64,000 bases of DNA from Platynereis dumerilii (GCA_026936325.1 JAPTHN010000004.1:29257910-29321909); one strand, 5' to 3'; counted from the first letter of the stretch, positions 1 to 10,611 are shown. Notes: generated by a model from the letters alone, not told the origin. Translations and numbers: made by a program.

Positions 1-171
1 AGTCAGCAAATCGTTTTTAGCCAGAAGGATGATCTCCAAAGCCGCTTGATCTGCAGAAAACTGGGGCGACAATAAATTTCTGAGTTTCAGATTTCCTTCG
101 ATGTCCAACAAGACCAGGTTAGAGAGCGATGCGAAAGTGAGAGGTTGGATAGTTGTCAGGTTTGGACAGCT
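1..171 (-). CDS. LRR gene exon 6 (partial, runs off the window)
   Basis: Begins after a TTTTTTCAG acceptor at 172-174, phase 0, and stays open for 57 codons to base 1. Encodes LRR text (SNLVLLDIEGNLKL) and a further repeat continuing outside the window. It joins exon 5 as ...LEELYIQ|SCPNLTTIQ, a normal LRR continuation. Confidence 0.82.
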
Positions 172-767
172 CTGAAAAAAAAAGACACTTGCCAAAAATT
201 ATTACTTCCAAAAATCTACATTAAATTCAGCAGTTGTTGAGGAGGGGGGATTCTAAGCGTTTGTGAAAAAAACAATTGTAAAGCACATAGCACTGAGAAA
301 AAATAGCATTATTTACATTATAAACAGGGTGGCCTAATTAAAAAAATTTGGAACATTTTTGTTCTGCTCGAACTAGTTGAAAAAGGTTCTCCCAGGTGAA
401 AAACCATCTTCGGTATTATAGGATTCATTGGCAGCTATTGGCTGGCTCCTTGAAAAATTTATATACGCATAAAAATGCTTTTAAGAACAGATCCATTCCC
501 AACTTGACATGATCTTTGACAATACAAGAGATCAATAATAGAGAGACTCAGAGCAACATCATAACTGTTCTGGAAAACGAGTTGGTTCACACCAGAGGGG
601 GCCTCTCATAACAAATTGTGTGATTTCAGTCCTGGTGTCTCTTTGTGATGGTATTTGTCCAAGCAGATCTAGTATGTGGAAATATGTGATAGATGGAAAA
701 ACACATGATGAACTAAAATAAGAAGGAAAAAGACAGCAAGACGCGCAGACCCACAAAAACCACTAAC

Positions 768-1019
768 CTGAATATAAAGTTCTTCTAAGAAGGCCAGCCC
801 TTGGAACATGACTGGCTTCAATGTCTTAAACATGTTTCTGCTGAGTTTCAAAGTCCTGAGGGAAACCAAAGATGTCATGGGCCCAATGTTTTCCAGCAAG
901 TTGTCTTCTAAGTTGAGATTCATGAGACTGGGAGGCTTCAAAGGTCCCGCTCCTTGTTTCTTTTCTTTCTTCTTCTGTTTCTTCCCATCTGCTGGTGGGA
1001 CGCCATCATAGGCGAAAGC
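768..1019 (-). CDS. LRR gene exon 5 with lysine-rich loop
   Basis: TTTCCAG acceptor and GTTAGTG donor, 252 bp, phase 0 on both sides. Encodes residues 253-336. It opens with an atypical segment, AFAYDGVPPADG, then seven Lys in nine positions (265-273), then returns to LRRs (LMNLNLEDNLL, LRTLKLSRNMF, LEELYIQ). The basic stretch sits where an LRR variable loop would be and lengthens that repeat by roughly 17-20 residues. Confidence 0.85.
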
Positions 1020-1386
1020 CTGGAAATATAGAATATTAGGGAGTCGAGGTAAGTTTGGAAACTTTAAGTTTTAGACAGATTTTTGGAGATTATGCAGGCA
1101 TTCATATTTGGGCAGAATATGAGGAATTAAACATAAAATCAGTTTCAGTTTGAAATGTATCCAATGGATCAAAATATAATAATCAGTGTTAACTCTTTTT
1201 TTTTGCAATAGTCAGGCCCGACCGACAAATTGTCTGACCGCAAATAAATCTATGTGACATTCTGACATGGTGATGGTGCATGTTACAAAACGATCATTTT
1301 TGATAAACAACTTGTCAATGATTTTGATCCTGTTGGAACATAATGAAATTGTAACATCAATAAAGCTGGAACAAAAACTCGTATAA

Positions 1387-1571
1387 GGGCCGATTTCACC
1401 AACAGAGTTAAGCCAGGTCTAAAAGTCTAATTAGACCTGGTCTTAGTAGTTTGAAATTAAAACTGTAGGATAAATTTCAATCTAAAAAAAGCAGCACCTC
1501 CTGGTAACAAACTACTTACGACCAGTTTTAACCTCAAGCTTGGTTTTAGCTATTTTGGTGAAATCGGCCCC
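1387..1571. mobile_element. MITE family M1 (GGGCCGATTTCACC ends), copy 1
   Basis: Inverted ends read GGGCCGATTTCACCAA and the complement of GGTGAAATCGGCCC. The inside has sub-terminal inverted pieces (AAGCCAGGTCTAA and related). The same family recurs at 30615-31440 and 48311-48475. Non-coding; superfamily not assigned. It lies in LRR intron 4. Confidence 0.75.
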
Positions 1572-1669
1572 AAGGGGCAAGAGAAAAACTAAGTCCTGAC
1601 AAATGATGATCATCTGAAGTATTTTATGTTTAAAGAAGGCAGTCATACCCATATTTCATTAGCTGAAGT

Positions 1670-2225
1670 TTCTTGATCGTCCGTGATAAATCAGTGAACG
1701 AGTATTTGATTACCTTATATTGCTTTTCAGTGATAAATCAGTCAAGGACTCAAGGTGTATTTGATTACCTTAAATTTGTTTTTCTTGTGATAAATCAGTT
1801 AAGGAGTAATTCAAAGGAGTGTTTGATTACCTTAAGTTTGTACTTTAGTGATAAATCAGTAAAGGAGTGTTTCTTTACCTTAAGTTTGTTGTTTTTCAGT
1901 GATAAATCAGTTACAGATGATTTCATATTTGTAGACCAAAGGACGAAATGTGAATTTTTTTCTAGGACATGGTATCCTATGGGGAAAAGTGATGTCATAA
2001 GTTTTCTGATGTCATTTTTCCCTATAGAATACATGTCCCAGAAAAAAATTCACATTCAGTCCTTATGTCTACAAATATGAAATCATCTGTAAGCAGTTTG
2101 CATTACCTTAATTTTTCAGTGATAAATCGGTTAAGGAGTATTTGAAAGGAGAAATCAGTTCAGGAGAATATGATTACCTTAAGTTTGTTGTTCTTCAGTG
2201 ATAAATCAGTTAAGGAAGTGAGATC
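1670..2225 (-). repeat. Tandem array of exon-4 3' end plus splice donor
   Basis: The exon-4 terminus (minus-strand ACTGATTTATCACTGAA... AAACTTAAG|GTAATCA) is repeated in the intron with a period of about 48-70 bases. Donor-like GTAAT/GTAAAG follows AAG in copies at about 2101-2106, 1873-1878, 1824-1830, 1762-1768 and 1707-1713; a last partial copy lies near 1670-1705. The real donor is 2171-2177. The peptide DLSLKNNKLK recurs recognisably in two intronic copies. A palindromic MITE (1912-2091) interrupts the array. Confidence 0.85.
1912..2091. mobile_element. 180 bp near-perfect palindromic MITE
   Basis: Ends TACAGATGATTTCATATTT and its complement. The two halves pair over almost the full length (about 88 bases each), meeting near 2000. 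Flanking TA on both sides fits a Tc1/mariner-type target duplication. It is inserted in the exon-4-end repeat array. Confidence 0.8.
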
Positions 2226-2395
2226 TACGAAAGTTCCTGGAGCCACCGTGGTCAGCTTGCCACCAGATAAGTCTAATTCGCTTAAAGTTGTCATTCCAGT
2301 GAATTCACATCCAAGCAATGTCTTTACGCGGGTGTTGCGCATTGACAATTTTGTCAAAGATATAGCTCCAGTCAGACTGCCACAAGGAAGGGTTT
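2178..2395 (-). CDS. LRR gene exon 4
   Basis: TTTTTCAG acceptor, AAG|GTAATCA donor, 218 bp, enters in phase 1 and leaves in phase 0. Encodes residues 180-252, about three LRRs ending in DLSLKNNKLK. The last 40-50 coding bases plus the donor are repeated six more times just downstream in the intron (see 1670-2225). Confidence 0.85.
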
Positions 2396-2537
2396 CTGAA
2401 AAAGTAGTGTGGTAGACAAAATCTTTTATCTTTAGATTTAAAATTGTACTACATCCGAAACAGCCATTAATAAGAAACTCTAATTCTGGAATGATGAAGC
2501 TTCAAGTTAGGGCAATCTCACTGCATTGATAGAAATA

Positions 2538-3185
2538 CACTGCCGGCCAAAAGTTTGGAAACAGTGTGCTGCTTGCCATTGCATTAGTGTGCTTGAATTC
2601 TTATTTCATCATCTTGAAATCGACCAATATTAAAAGTGAATAAGATTATGAGAGATAAATCAGTGACTATAGTGTTACTTTGCCAACGTTGCTGTCAAAA
2701 ATAGGGGCGTGTGAAAGTGAGCAAGCCAAAGCCACACTGTAAATTCTGAAATTCTGAGTTAGCTCAAATGATTGAGTGAGACGGTTGCACAATTTGTTTG
2801 GGCCATGATAGCTTGCTGTTTTGAGTTATGATAATCTTTATGTTGTTATAACTTGCAAACAACAAGCTATCTTGGCTCAAAGGAATTGTGCAACCATCTC
2901 ACCCAATCAATTAAGCTAACTCAAAATTCAAAATTTACAGTGCATTGTTATTGAATAGAATGATGTGTCCACTTGTTTTGGCCCATCTGTGTATTTCAGA
3001 GCAAACAAAGGAAATTGAGTGCCATTCATACAGAGAATACCTAGACAATTCCTCTTGCTATTATGATATATTTTCCTTTGATCGGATAAGAATCCTTGCA
3101 CCCACAAGCCAATTTGTGTAACACTAATTTAATGGCAAGTGCTGCGACATAGTGTTTCCAAACTTTTGACTGTTGACTGGGAGTG
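2538..3185. mobile_element. Non-autonomous Tc1/mariner-type element (648 bp)
   Basis: Starts CACTGCCGGCCAAAAGTTTG and ends with the approximate complement (CAAACTTTTGACTG...GGAGTG), flanked by TA on both sides. These ends resemble widespread Tc1-like termini. No transposase ORF inside. A second palindromic element (2735-2942, CACTGTAAATT / AATTTACAGTG ends) is nested within it. Lies in LRR intron 3. Confidence 0.78.
2735..2942. mobile_element. Nested palindromic MITE with CACTGTAAATT ends
   Basis: Two roughly 95-base arms pair with few mismatches (CTGAGTTAGCTCAAATGATT with its complement, and so on) around a short loop near 2830-2850. It lies inside the Tc1-like element 2538-3185. No coding potential. 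Confidence 0.7.
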
Positions 3186-3764
3186 TACATTTTATCTTGC
3201 TCTGATTGTCATTTTGTAAGCATTGCATTTTTCTTTCTTTGTTAATATTCTATCATATCATATTCAAATGTATTTTTCAATTAGCCAAACATCAATAGCG
3301 GATAATTGTAAAGGCTGCCATATCACTATAGAAATGTAATGGAAAATTTGCTCTGACCTAATTGGCACTGAGCATGCCCAGAAATGACCTGGTTCCCACT
3401 GAGCATGCTCATACCTATTGAACATGTGCAGAGAGCAATAACAAATGGTGGCAGTTTTTAAATTTCCCCACTTCAAATATTCAAGGTCAGTTTTAACTAC
3501 AAGCCACATGAGGTTCACTTATCAGACTTGGCTTACATTAATCTAATTTTTGTAAGGAATGTTTTGGTACAGGTCTTATCAGTGAACCCCATGTAGCTCA
3601 CTTTCGGATCAAATTTTACCATGAATGATAAGGACCATTTCCATAGTGCCATAATCACATAGCTATGCAATTTTGCTCTTTTTTATTGTTATTTCTCTCT
3701 CATCTTAGAACCCATTATTTCCATTGCTATACACTATGTCGATAAGTCCACATAGGTAACTAAC

Positions 3765-3962
3765 CGATTGGATTGTCACTAATATCCAACGTTGTCAATG
3801 ACGTCATGCTTGCCGCAAGTCCAGCGGGGAGTGTCGTGAGAGCATTTCCTGTCAAATTTAAACTTGTCACTTTTGTGAGATACTTTAAGCCAGTGGTCGG
3901 TAAAGTTGCAAGGCGGTTGTAAGACAGGTCAAGGATGGTAAGATTCTTGTAGGCAACATACC
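3765..3962 (-). CDS. LRR gene exon 3
   Basis: Bounded by a TTTCAG acceptor and a GTTAGT donor, phase 1 at both ends, 198 bp. Encodes residues 114-179: about three canonical 22-24 residue repeats (LTILDLSYNRLATL, VTSLNLTGNALTTL, LTTLDISDNPI). The exon has only a few internal Met codons, so an ATG-based ORF search would miss it; the open frame and splice phases identify it. Confidence 0.85.
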
Positions 3963-4994
3963 CTGAAAGAAAAATAATAGATTTATGTCACTTTCATTGG
4001 AAAAAAAGATTATTACAAACTTTCTCACATGGAGGCAAAACCGGCTGTCATTGTGTGACAAAAAGACTTGTGGACCTTGCAGGCTGAACAGTTGATAGGG
4101 CTTACTTCTTATATTTCTGTACCAGCTTGTATATTATCATAGTAAAGGGGAAAATATGGCAGAGCACATAGAAAGATGCAGATGGAGTTTCAAGCCAGAT
4201 TAATAACGGAGTTCCATTTCCCTGGCGACTTTGCAACATCACCCTAGTAAGGAGGCCCACCGTCAGTATCTAAATAGAGCGCAAGTATATCAGTTTCCAT
4301 GCAAATCTTCACACCAATGGGAATCATAACAATATGGAATCTTTTATCAAAGTTTTACAGGCATGAGGAGTAACTTGATTATGTTTAAGTTTAAAACTTT
4401 CAATATCAATTGATTATGTTCACCTGAAAAAAAATGGAAGAAGAGGGGTGTTCTCCAGGGGCCCCCATTTCCAGTCTTGGCTTATATCAGTATTTTAACG
4501 AAGTGGCCAATCAGAGACTTGCATCATGACAAGTAAAATGTTGATTTCAGTTGCAGTCCAGCATAGAAACCCATGTGCAGATTATTGTCCAGTCACTCAA
4601 ACTCGTATTTTGTTTGTAAAGTTCTCCACAAGGTGGAGCTCAAGACTGGCTCAAGTAAATAAGTTTTCTGCCACTGACATTTATGTATGTGCAGAGGAGA
4701 TTTGAAGCATTCCTAATGCCTATTGCCTCAGTATTGTATTATTTAGCTTCCAAGACCATCAGGATTTGGTTAAGGACTGCGAATTTGATAATACTCAACC
4801 TGATCGGATATCATTTCGGTATGGACGCCTTGAATTGCATTACACGTTATGACCTGTAGCGTACAATGTTGCACATGCCGCATAAACGGGTTAATTGAAC
4901 ATGCCATAAAAGTTCTTTCTTTTAAACCATTTAAAATCAAGCAGATACCCTTTCAAAGCAATAAATCTAGTGGAACTCAATCTTAGTCTAACTG

Positions 4995-5039
4995 CAGGTG
5001 GGTGGCTGAGTGGTGTTACACTTAAAGGTTCTGGCCTAT
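4995..5039 (+). repeat. tRNA-like SINE fragment (A-box half)
   Basis: GTGGCTGAGTGGT resembles the A-box head of the SINE at 51833-52225 and stops exactly where the TIR element 5040-5681 begins. The B-box half resumes at 5682. Read as an old SINE split by that insertion. Confidence 0.5.
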
Positions 5040-5681
5040 CACTGAAAATCTTTTTGACAAATTAAGTTTGTCAAACACCAAAAATTAGTCATATGTCTGA
5101 CTTAGTTAGTCAAGTTACAGAAATGGTTGGGCTTTTGACTAATTTAGTAAGTCATTATCATACTTTAGTTGACCGATAAAGTGTGTCATTTTACCAATTT
5201 AGTTGGTCTTTTGACTTAGTAAGTTAATCTTTTCACTAAGTCAATTAGTCATATTGACTAATTTAGTTGGTCATTTGCCTAATTTAATTAGTGTCCTAGC
5301 TAATTTAAGTAGTCATCTGCCTAATTTAGTTGGTCATGGACTTTTTAGATGTTTTGGTGGTGCTAATGAGCCACATTCTATTTACAGGTCTAAGGTCGTC
5401 TTATATTATTAAGTTCAACACCACCTTCAGTAGCTGGTCTCCGTGGCACAGTGTCAATGTGTTGTGGCTCTACAGTAAACTTTTGCAGCTTGGGAACTGA
5501 GTTAAAAGTTGATAGTTCAAGCCTTTTTTTCTAATGGCTCCCTTTGTAGTAATTTACTTTGTCAAATGACTATAATTAAGTTAGTCACTTGACTAGCACG
5601 GCTAAGAATATAAGGCACCATCAAATGACTAACCTAATTAGTCATTTTGACTAAGGTAGTTAATCGAAATGATTTTCAGTG
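5040..5681. mobile_element. TIR element with internal TAATTTAGTnnGTCA repeats, inserted in a SINE
   Basis: Ends CACTGAAAATC and GATTTTCAGTG are inverted repeats. Inside, a degenerate unit of about 20-35 bases (ACTAATTTAGTTGGTCAT and variants, in both orientations) recurs at least ten times between 5080-5340 and again at 5555-5660. The centre (5350-5530) is unrelated and contains a weak tRNA-like stretch (GATAGTTCAAGCC). No ORF. Confidence 0.65.
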
Positions 5682-5905
5682 TTGCTGAAGGTCTTCATCT
5701 GCATGGGTTCGAAGTCAGGGTGGCGAACCAAAAATTTTCAGTGGAGCTTTTGAGCAAAATCCTTGCTGAATGTTGTGTTTCATGAGATGGTAAATTTGTG
5801 GCCTCTTCTATCAGACTCTGTGCTGGGCAACTAAAACTCATGGGCACTGAGTTTAGAGGGCTACATTTACCATATCTTGATTTCTACCTATCCCTCCCAT
5901 TTAAT
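5682..5905 (+). repeat. tRNA-derived SINE, diverged B-box half and body
   Basis: Aligns by eye with the SINE at 51833: GGTCTTCATCTGCATGGGTT, B-box-like GGGTTCGAAG, then AATTTTCAGTGGA, the CAAAATCC(T)TGCTGAA block, GGGCACTGAGTTTAGAGGG and CATTTACCATATCTTGATT, where the younger copy has its (TATC)n tail. Old copy. Confidence 0.65.
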
Positions 5906-6650
5906 AATTATGCATTCATTTATGTGTGCCCATCTGTTTCGAGAACCAACGGGACTACACATGCCAAAAATGTGGCCTCCATGTAAGACGAAACTTCATG
6001 GGATCATAAATGCCATTTGCAGTAATTGAGAGAGAATTTGATTTCAAAGATAAAATTAATCAAGCGGATACGGTGCTCATTACTGACGGATGCAGATTAA
6101 ATACTCAATACGATTGTGCTTAATGATACCCTAATGTGCACAATTGCTGGTGTATATGAAGTTGAGGCACAACCAACCAAAAATGCAAATTTATTGCCAG
6201 AGAAATTGTCACTGAGACTTTACAAGAGTGATTAGCGAAGATTTATAATTAGACCTCCGCAATGGAATTGGCCTGCATCCAAACTCCAAAATCTACTTTT
6301 CCCAACCTTTTTAAAAAGAAGAATTTCTTATGATGCGGAGTGAAATACAGGCCTTTTAGCAGCTGCTTGCAGCCTCTATTGCAGGAAGAATTTTCGGGAA
6401 ACTTCTGACCATTTAAGGGGTCACAATATTTCACTTATCACTTTGAAACTACAGTCTCGACATAATTTTATCTTGCTTCCATCAACTTTTGGTAAACTTC
6501 TGTGACAATAAATTTTTATTTTCTACACTAAAATGTATGTTTTCCGGCGAATTTTAAATGTTCTGCTGAAGTGACAGCAGCAGCAACAGCAACAGCCAAG
6601 TGCCAGCCAGGGGGATAGTTTACTAATTAATTAAAAAGCTTAAAACTATT

Positions 6651-6657
6651 TAGATAA

Positions 6658-6688
<31 letters not shown>

Positions 6689-7015
6689 CATACATACATA
6701 TATACATACATACATACATACATACATACATACTAGGGCCCTGCACGGGACTAGATTTTTGTCTCACTCCCGCCCGTTCTTTCCAAATCTGCTCCCACTC
6801 CCGTCCCGTTCTATAGCATTACAATGATAAAATTTTCCGAATTTTGACCCACTCCCGCCAAATTTTGTCAAGTTCAGTCCCGTTCCCGTCCCGTGCAGGG
6901 CCCTAATAGATACATAGATACATAGATACAATGTAGATAGATCAATAGATGTAATGTAGATAAATCAATAGATACAATGTAGATATATAGATGGGCAGAT
7001 AGGTAGATAGTCTAT
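6651..7015. repeat. GATA/CATA microsatellite with embedded hAT MITE
   Basis: Runs of (AGAT)n then (ACAT)n at 6651-6733. A MITE at 6734-6905 bounded by TAGGGCCCTGCACGGGAC and its complement. Degenerate ATAGATACAATG repeats follow to about 7015. Flanks of the MITE (ATACATAC / ATAGATAC) fit an imperfect 8 bp duplication, as in hAT elements. Confidence 0.75.
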
Positions 7016-7379
7016 CTACAAGCAGCTGTTAAAGTGCTTGCACGTTATTTTTCTTTTTGACCATTCTTACTGCCTATGCAATGTGGAGAATGGAAAGTTA
7101 ATATCAGAAAGGTCTCTGGTCTGAAGTCTCAGAGTCAGCTGACTTATTTATTGGTCTGATTTGGAAGTTTGTTGTTGTGAATTTTCTTGTGATCCCAGCA
7201 TGACCTCTTCAGACATCAGTGGCAGTGGTCATATGATGCCATCATGTGAAATCAACATGATGGGTTTCTTGAATTTAATCTTTTAGATTATAATGTTATA
7301 CGTTTAGATTTGTTTTTCAAACTAGTGGATATTTGGGAATTTGTTTGTGTGAGCAACTCTCTGATCCTAAATTAAATTA

Positions 7380-7890
7380 GTCTGTTTTGTTGAGATTTTG
7401 TATGCAAATCACCAATTCTTCATTGATATAGGCATGCTCTACCTCACTCCTCAGTCTTCGTGTTTTCATAACTTTTCAAACCCATGCTAATGATTTTTTT
7501 TATCTTGACACATTCTGTTTCGTCTAATGCCCTACCCAGAGCCCATACATGCTATCCACACCTCTATTCGGGCAACCGTAGTAAAGGAAGTTCTCCTGGC
7601 CTCTGAAGGCAGAGGGATGGGCCAAATACATGTGTACATGCACATCACAGTCAAGAAATTTGAAATGCAAAAAGTGTGGACAGCTGTGTGGGACAATGGC
7701 ACTTCATGTGTCATCATGCTGATGATTTGTCACGATCATACACGTACCAATACTTTTAATGTTATTTTGATTTAAGGAGACTAATCCCGCGTGTTGGCGA
7801 AAGGCAAGCAAAAGGATTATGCATCTGATTTTCACTCTAAGATCAGTTATGACAAATCGAATGGCCTTGTCTTGCAGTCATTTTAGTGTA
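7380..7890 (+). repeat. Composite interspersed repeat (two families)
   Basis: 7380-7640 matches a family also present at 23640-23940 and 37905-38130 (shared GCTATCCACAC, CTCTATTC, then a purine-rich GAGGGA block). 7645-7890 matches the palindromic MITE family whose fuller copies are at 20697, 21029 and 44813 (AAGAAATTTGAAATGCAAAA ... GATTTTCACTCTAAGATCAG). No gene. Confidence 0.6.
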
Positions 7891-7914
7891 CTTCACAAAC
7901 CCCTTGATCATATT

Positions 7915-8091
7915 CAGTGGCGTCCCTATGGGGGGCATGTGCCCCCCATATTGGACCTGTCCTCCCCCAGGTGCCCCCCATATGAACTTTCCAACTCTGG
8001 CTAAAATATACAGTTAGTATAGAGGGTGCCCCTAGAGAATCGCGTGCCCCCCCGGTGCCCCCCTGATCAAGACCGCCTAGTTACGCCACTG
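7915..8091. mobile_element. hAT-type MITE with 8 bp target duplication
   Basis: Ends CAGTGGCGTCCCTA and TAGTTACGCCACTG; exact flanking duplication ATCATATT at 7907-7914 and 8092-8099. The inside is rich in GGGGGG/CCCCCC blocks. TIR type and 8 bp duplication are diagnostic of hAT. Lies in LRR intron 2. Confidence 0.88.
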
Positions 8092-8550
8092 ATCATATTA
8101 CACAACAGTAGTCACTCCATTTTCTAATTGGCAATCAGATCGGTGATAAATAGATATCCTCTATAACTTTTCTGGAAAGCTAAGAGTGTTGCATTAACAA
8201 GGATCCATATATTTTTCTTGTTGGAATAACAAAACCAGGAATAGACTTGCCATATTGTAATGTATATCCTCCACGCCAATGCAGTCGTGAGTATGACTGG
8301 TACCAAAATATCTAAAAGTTTTAAGCCAAAAATTTATGGTGACACCTCCCAAAACACTGGTGGGTTTTATATCTATCTACACCCCTATCTATCTATTTCG
8401 ACCATTGAGCATAAAATTGACTTACACCGTTCGACACCTCAGCCAGTCAATCACATGCTAGTATTTCAGGGAAATCATTCCCATATTCTATGTTGTCCAG
8501 TTATCCTCTCATGTCTGACTGTTTGAGTGTTTGTCTCATGGTATAAGCCA

Positions 8551-8646
8551 GTTATTCACCATGGGATCAGGAATATGTGTTTATCACACCTCGGGCTAAA
8601 GCACTCGGGTGATAAATCACATATTCTCTCTCCCGTGGTGAGTAAC
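8551..8646. repeat. Short palindrome next to LRR exon 2
   Basis: GTTATTCACCATGGGATCAG and the downstream CCCGTGGTGAGTAAC pair as inverted arms around a short loop, with GAATATGTGTTTATCAC and GTGATAAATCACATATTC as the inner arms. About 95 bases; MITE-like. A related fragment occurs near 48590-48640. Confidence 0.6.
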
Positions 8647-8754
8647 CTATACTTGCTCCTTTGAAATATAACAGCATTAATTTAAATAAAATTAAGTCCA
8701 CTTCTTGGCTGAGCGGTCCATTTACAGATCTTTCAATATTTCTGCCTGACTTAC

Positions 8755-8964
8755 CTTGCCATGTTGGACTAGGGGGCACTGGAGTGAACGGGTCCCACAT
8801 GAGACTTCGGTGAATATGCAATTCTTTCAAATTTGTGAAATTCGCAAAAGTGTCCGGAGATAACGACATCAGGTTTAAGTCAGACAAGACTAGACTTGCA
8901 GAATTGTTGAATAGGTTCAAGTCCAGTTTGGGTATGGGTCCCTTGCAGGTTGTGGTAACATCAC
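8755..8964 (-). CDS. LRR gene exon 2: N-terminal cap and first LRR
   Basis: Bounded by a TTTCAG acceptor and a GTAAGTCAG donor, phase 1 at both ends. Encodes residues 44-113: a cap with Cys50, then LRR-like text (LVLSDLNLMSLSPDTFANF), followed by a Pro/Trp-rich loop (WDPFTPVPPSPTW) that breaks the regular repeat. The long ORF reading on past the donor is intron. Confidence 0.82.
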
Positions 8965-9053
8965 CTGAAATTAGTTAATACACAAATTATGCAAAAATGT
9001 AAAGGAAAACAAATTTACACAATTTCTCAAGATTTCTGGTTGGTCTTGGTTAT

Positions 9054-9472
9054 AGTTAGACACCAATTTTGAGGGTTCTAACATGCATCTTGGTCAGTTA
9101 GATCCAACTACAGGGATCTTGATGTTAACGGCTAGTTTTTAAAAATATATAGATAAACAGACGGAAAAAACAAACAATTTTGGTACACCATATGATTATT
9201 TTGCAATTTATTACTTAAAGATAAAGTTGAAGCACAGGCCAAAGCCTAACAAGAGTATTTTCTTTATTTGTTATTAGTGAATATCTAAATGAGTTGTGAG
9301 ACTGGACTATCTCGGCCTGCATGTGGTTGAAAAGGAGATAATAGGCTTATCACGTTATCATCATATATGAGGTCTAAACCAGTTAGACATCCCCTTTCAA
9401 TGTTCTAACATGTTCTGGTCAGGATCTAACTAACAAAAAGCATGTTAGAATCCTCAAAATTGGTATCTAACT
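9054..9472. mobile_element. MITE with AGTTAGACACCAATTTTGAG ends
   Basis: The left end (TTCTAACATGC following) and right end (GCATGTTAGAATCCTCAAAA ... TCTAACT) are inverted repeats of about 30 bases. A single-end relic is at 35912-35955 in Robo intron 9. Non-coding. Lies in LRR intron 1. Confidence 0.65.
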
Positions 9473-9601
9473 ACCGCTTTTGACTTCTGTCAAAATGATG
9501 GCCTGCAGCAGTGTACTCTTCAGATGCTTCCATGAAACAGATTGTGTTAAAGCGGTCTCTTTATACAGTTTGGTCATTAATTTAGAAAAAGTCAAACTCA
9601 C

Positions 9602-9731
9602 CGGTATATATATCTTCTTTTGTGTCGCATCCTTTATGAAGAAACTTAAAAGGATAAGGTGTTGGTAGACAATTTGTTGCTATGGTAAGATATAACAACA
9701 ATAGAATATGGATATTAAATCCAGCAGCCAT
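9602..9731 (-). CDS. LRR gene exon 1: signal peptide
   Basis: Starts at an ATG (9731-9729) followed by a hydrophobic run rich in Leu/Ile/Tyr (residues 5-19), typical of a signal peptide, then a short linker with Cys35. It ends in phase 1 at a GTGAG donor. The 130 coding bases give 43 residues plus one base, which joins exon 2 as GGT. I saw no earlier in-frame ATG in a convincing context. The 5' UTR upstream of 9731 was not delimited. Confidence 0.8.
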
Positions 9732-9944
9732 TTTCAAAAGCAGCAAACTTATCCTTGTTGGTTTTTATGGCAAATGACACAAATGAAAATTCTGGATGGA
9801 GAAGAAATCTTGTGACTTCACGAAAGTAGGGGGAGGGGAAAGTTATAAAACTCTCATGTGATTCTGTTACTATGGTAACCTAAATACATTTATATGTTAT
9901 TCATAGCACCATGATGTTCAAGAGGCAGATGCAAAGAATTGGTA

Positions 9945-10345
9945 GGTAGATAGATGTGAAGATATAGATATAGATAGACGGATGGATAGATTTATAAATA
10001 GATAGATTGATACCTAGATAACTATAGATTCCTAGATACATGGATAACGAGATAAATATAGGTAAATAAATAAATAAATGAATAAATAAATAATTAAATT
10101 AATAGATACATGTATTTATATAGATCCAGATAGGTAGATAGATAATGGAAGTGGTAATTAAAGGCTATCTCTCGGCTTGGACTACAGTTCCTCGATATTT
10201 TCACCCATCTGAAGGGTAAAGAGATATACGGAGTAGATAGATAGACAGATAGACAGATAGACAGATAGATGGATAGATAGATATAGATAGAGGCATGGTG
10301 GGAATGTTGACAGATAAACTGAAAGATACATATAGATAGGGCGGC
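9945..10345. repeat. (GATA)n/(GACA)n microsatellite tract
   Basis: Several degenerate GATA, GACA and AAAT runs (9945-10145 and 10235-10345), separated by a unique-looking 90-base piece. Confidence 0.8.
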
Positions 10346-10611
10346 GGGCGCTGCAAGAAGCCCGGGTTAACTTACATTTTTCATGCGTTTTCTTATTGAT
10401 AGGATTGAAGCTAGAGGCTTTTTAGGTGATGTCACAAATTTTCAGGGCAAACCGCACCAAGCCATATTAGAAAAATTTGGCTGAATTTGAAACAGGGTAA
10501 AAAAAATAATAAAATAAAAGCATGAACAGAAAAATTCTGAAATTCAGAAAAGTTCTCTGTTTCACAAACTGATGGTATGTCGTTCAATATGCGGCACATT
10601 CAGGTCCAATA

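Larger units (their letters stand above)
1..9731 (-). other. Gene span: LRR secreted/surface protein, first six coding exons (3' end outside window)
   Basis: Six exons on the minus strand join in frame into 393 residues, running from an ATG at 9731 to the window edge. Order: hydrophobic signal peptide (about 1-20), short Cys-containing N-terminal cap (C35, C50), then LRRs of the LxxLxLxxNxL type to the end. Each junction has AG/GT signals and matching phase (1,1,1,0,0). Seen: LRR consensus and signal peptide. Known: such ectodomains belong to Toll-like receptors, LRR-Ig proteins and secreted LRR proteins. No TIR domain, Ig domain or membrane segment is visible because the C-terminus lies outside, so the subclass is open. 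Odd points: a lysine-rich insertion in exon 5 and a tandem array of exon-4 ends in intron 4. Introns are packed with MITEs. Confidence 0.85.

Noticed and set aside
1795-2034. Minus-strand ORF repeating DLSLKNNKLK as a real extra LRR exon
   Set aside because: It lacks an acceptor and runs through a palindromic MITE; better explained as tandem copies of the exon-4 end.
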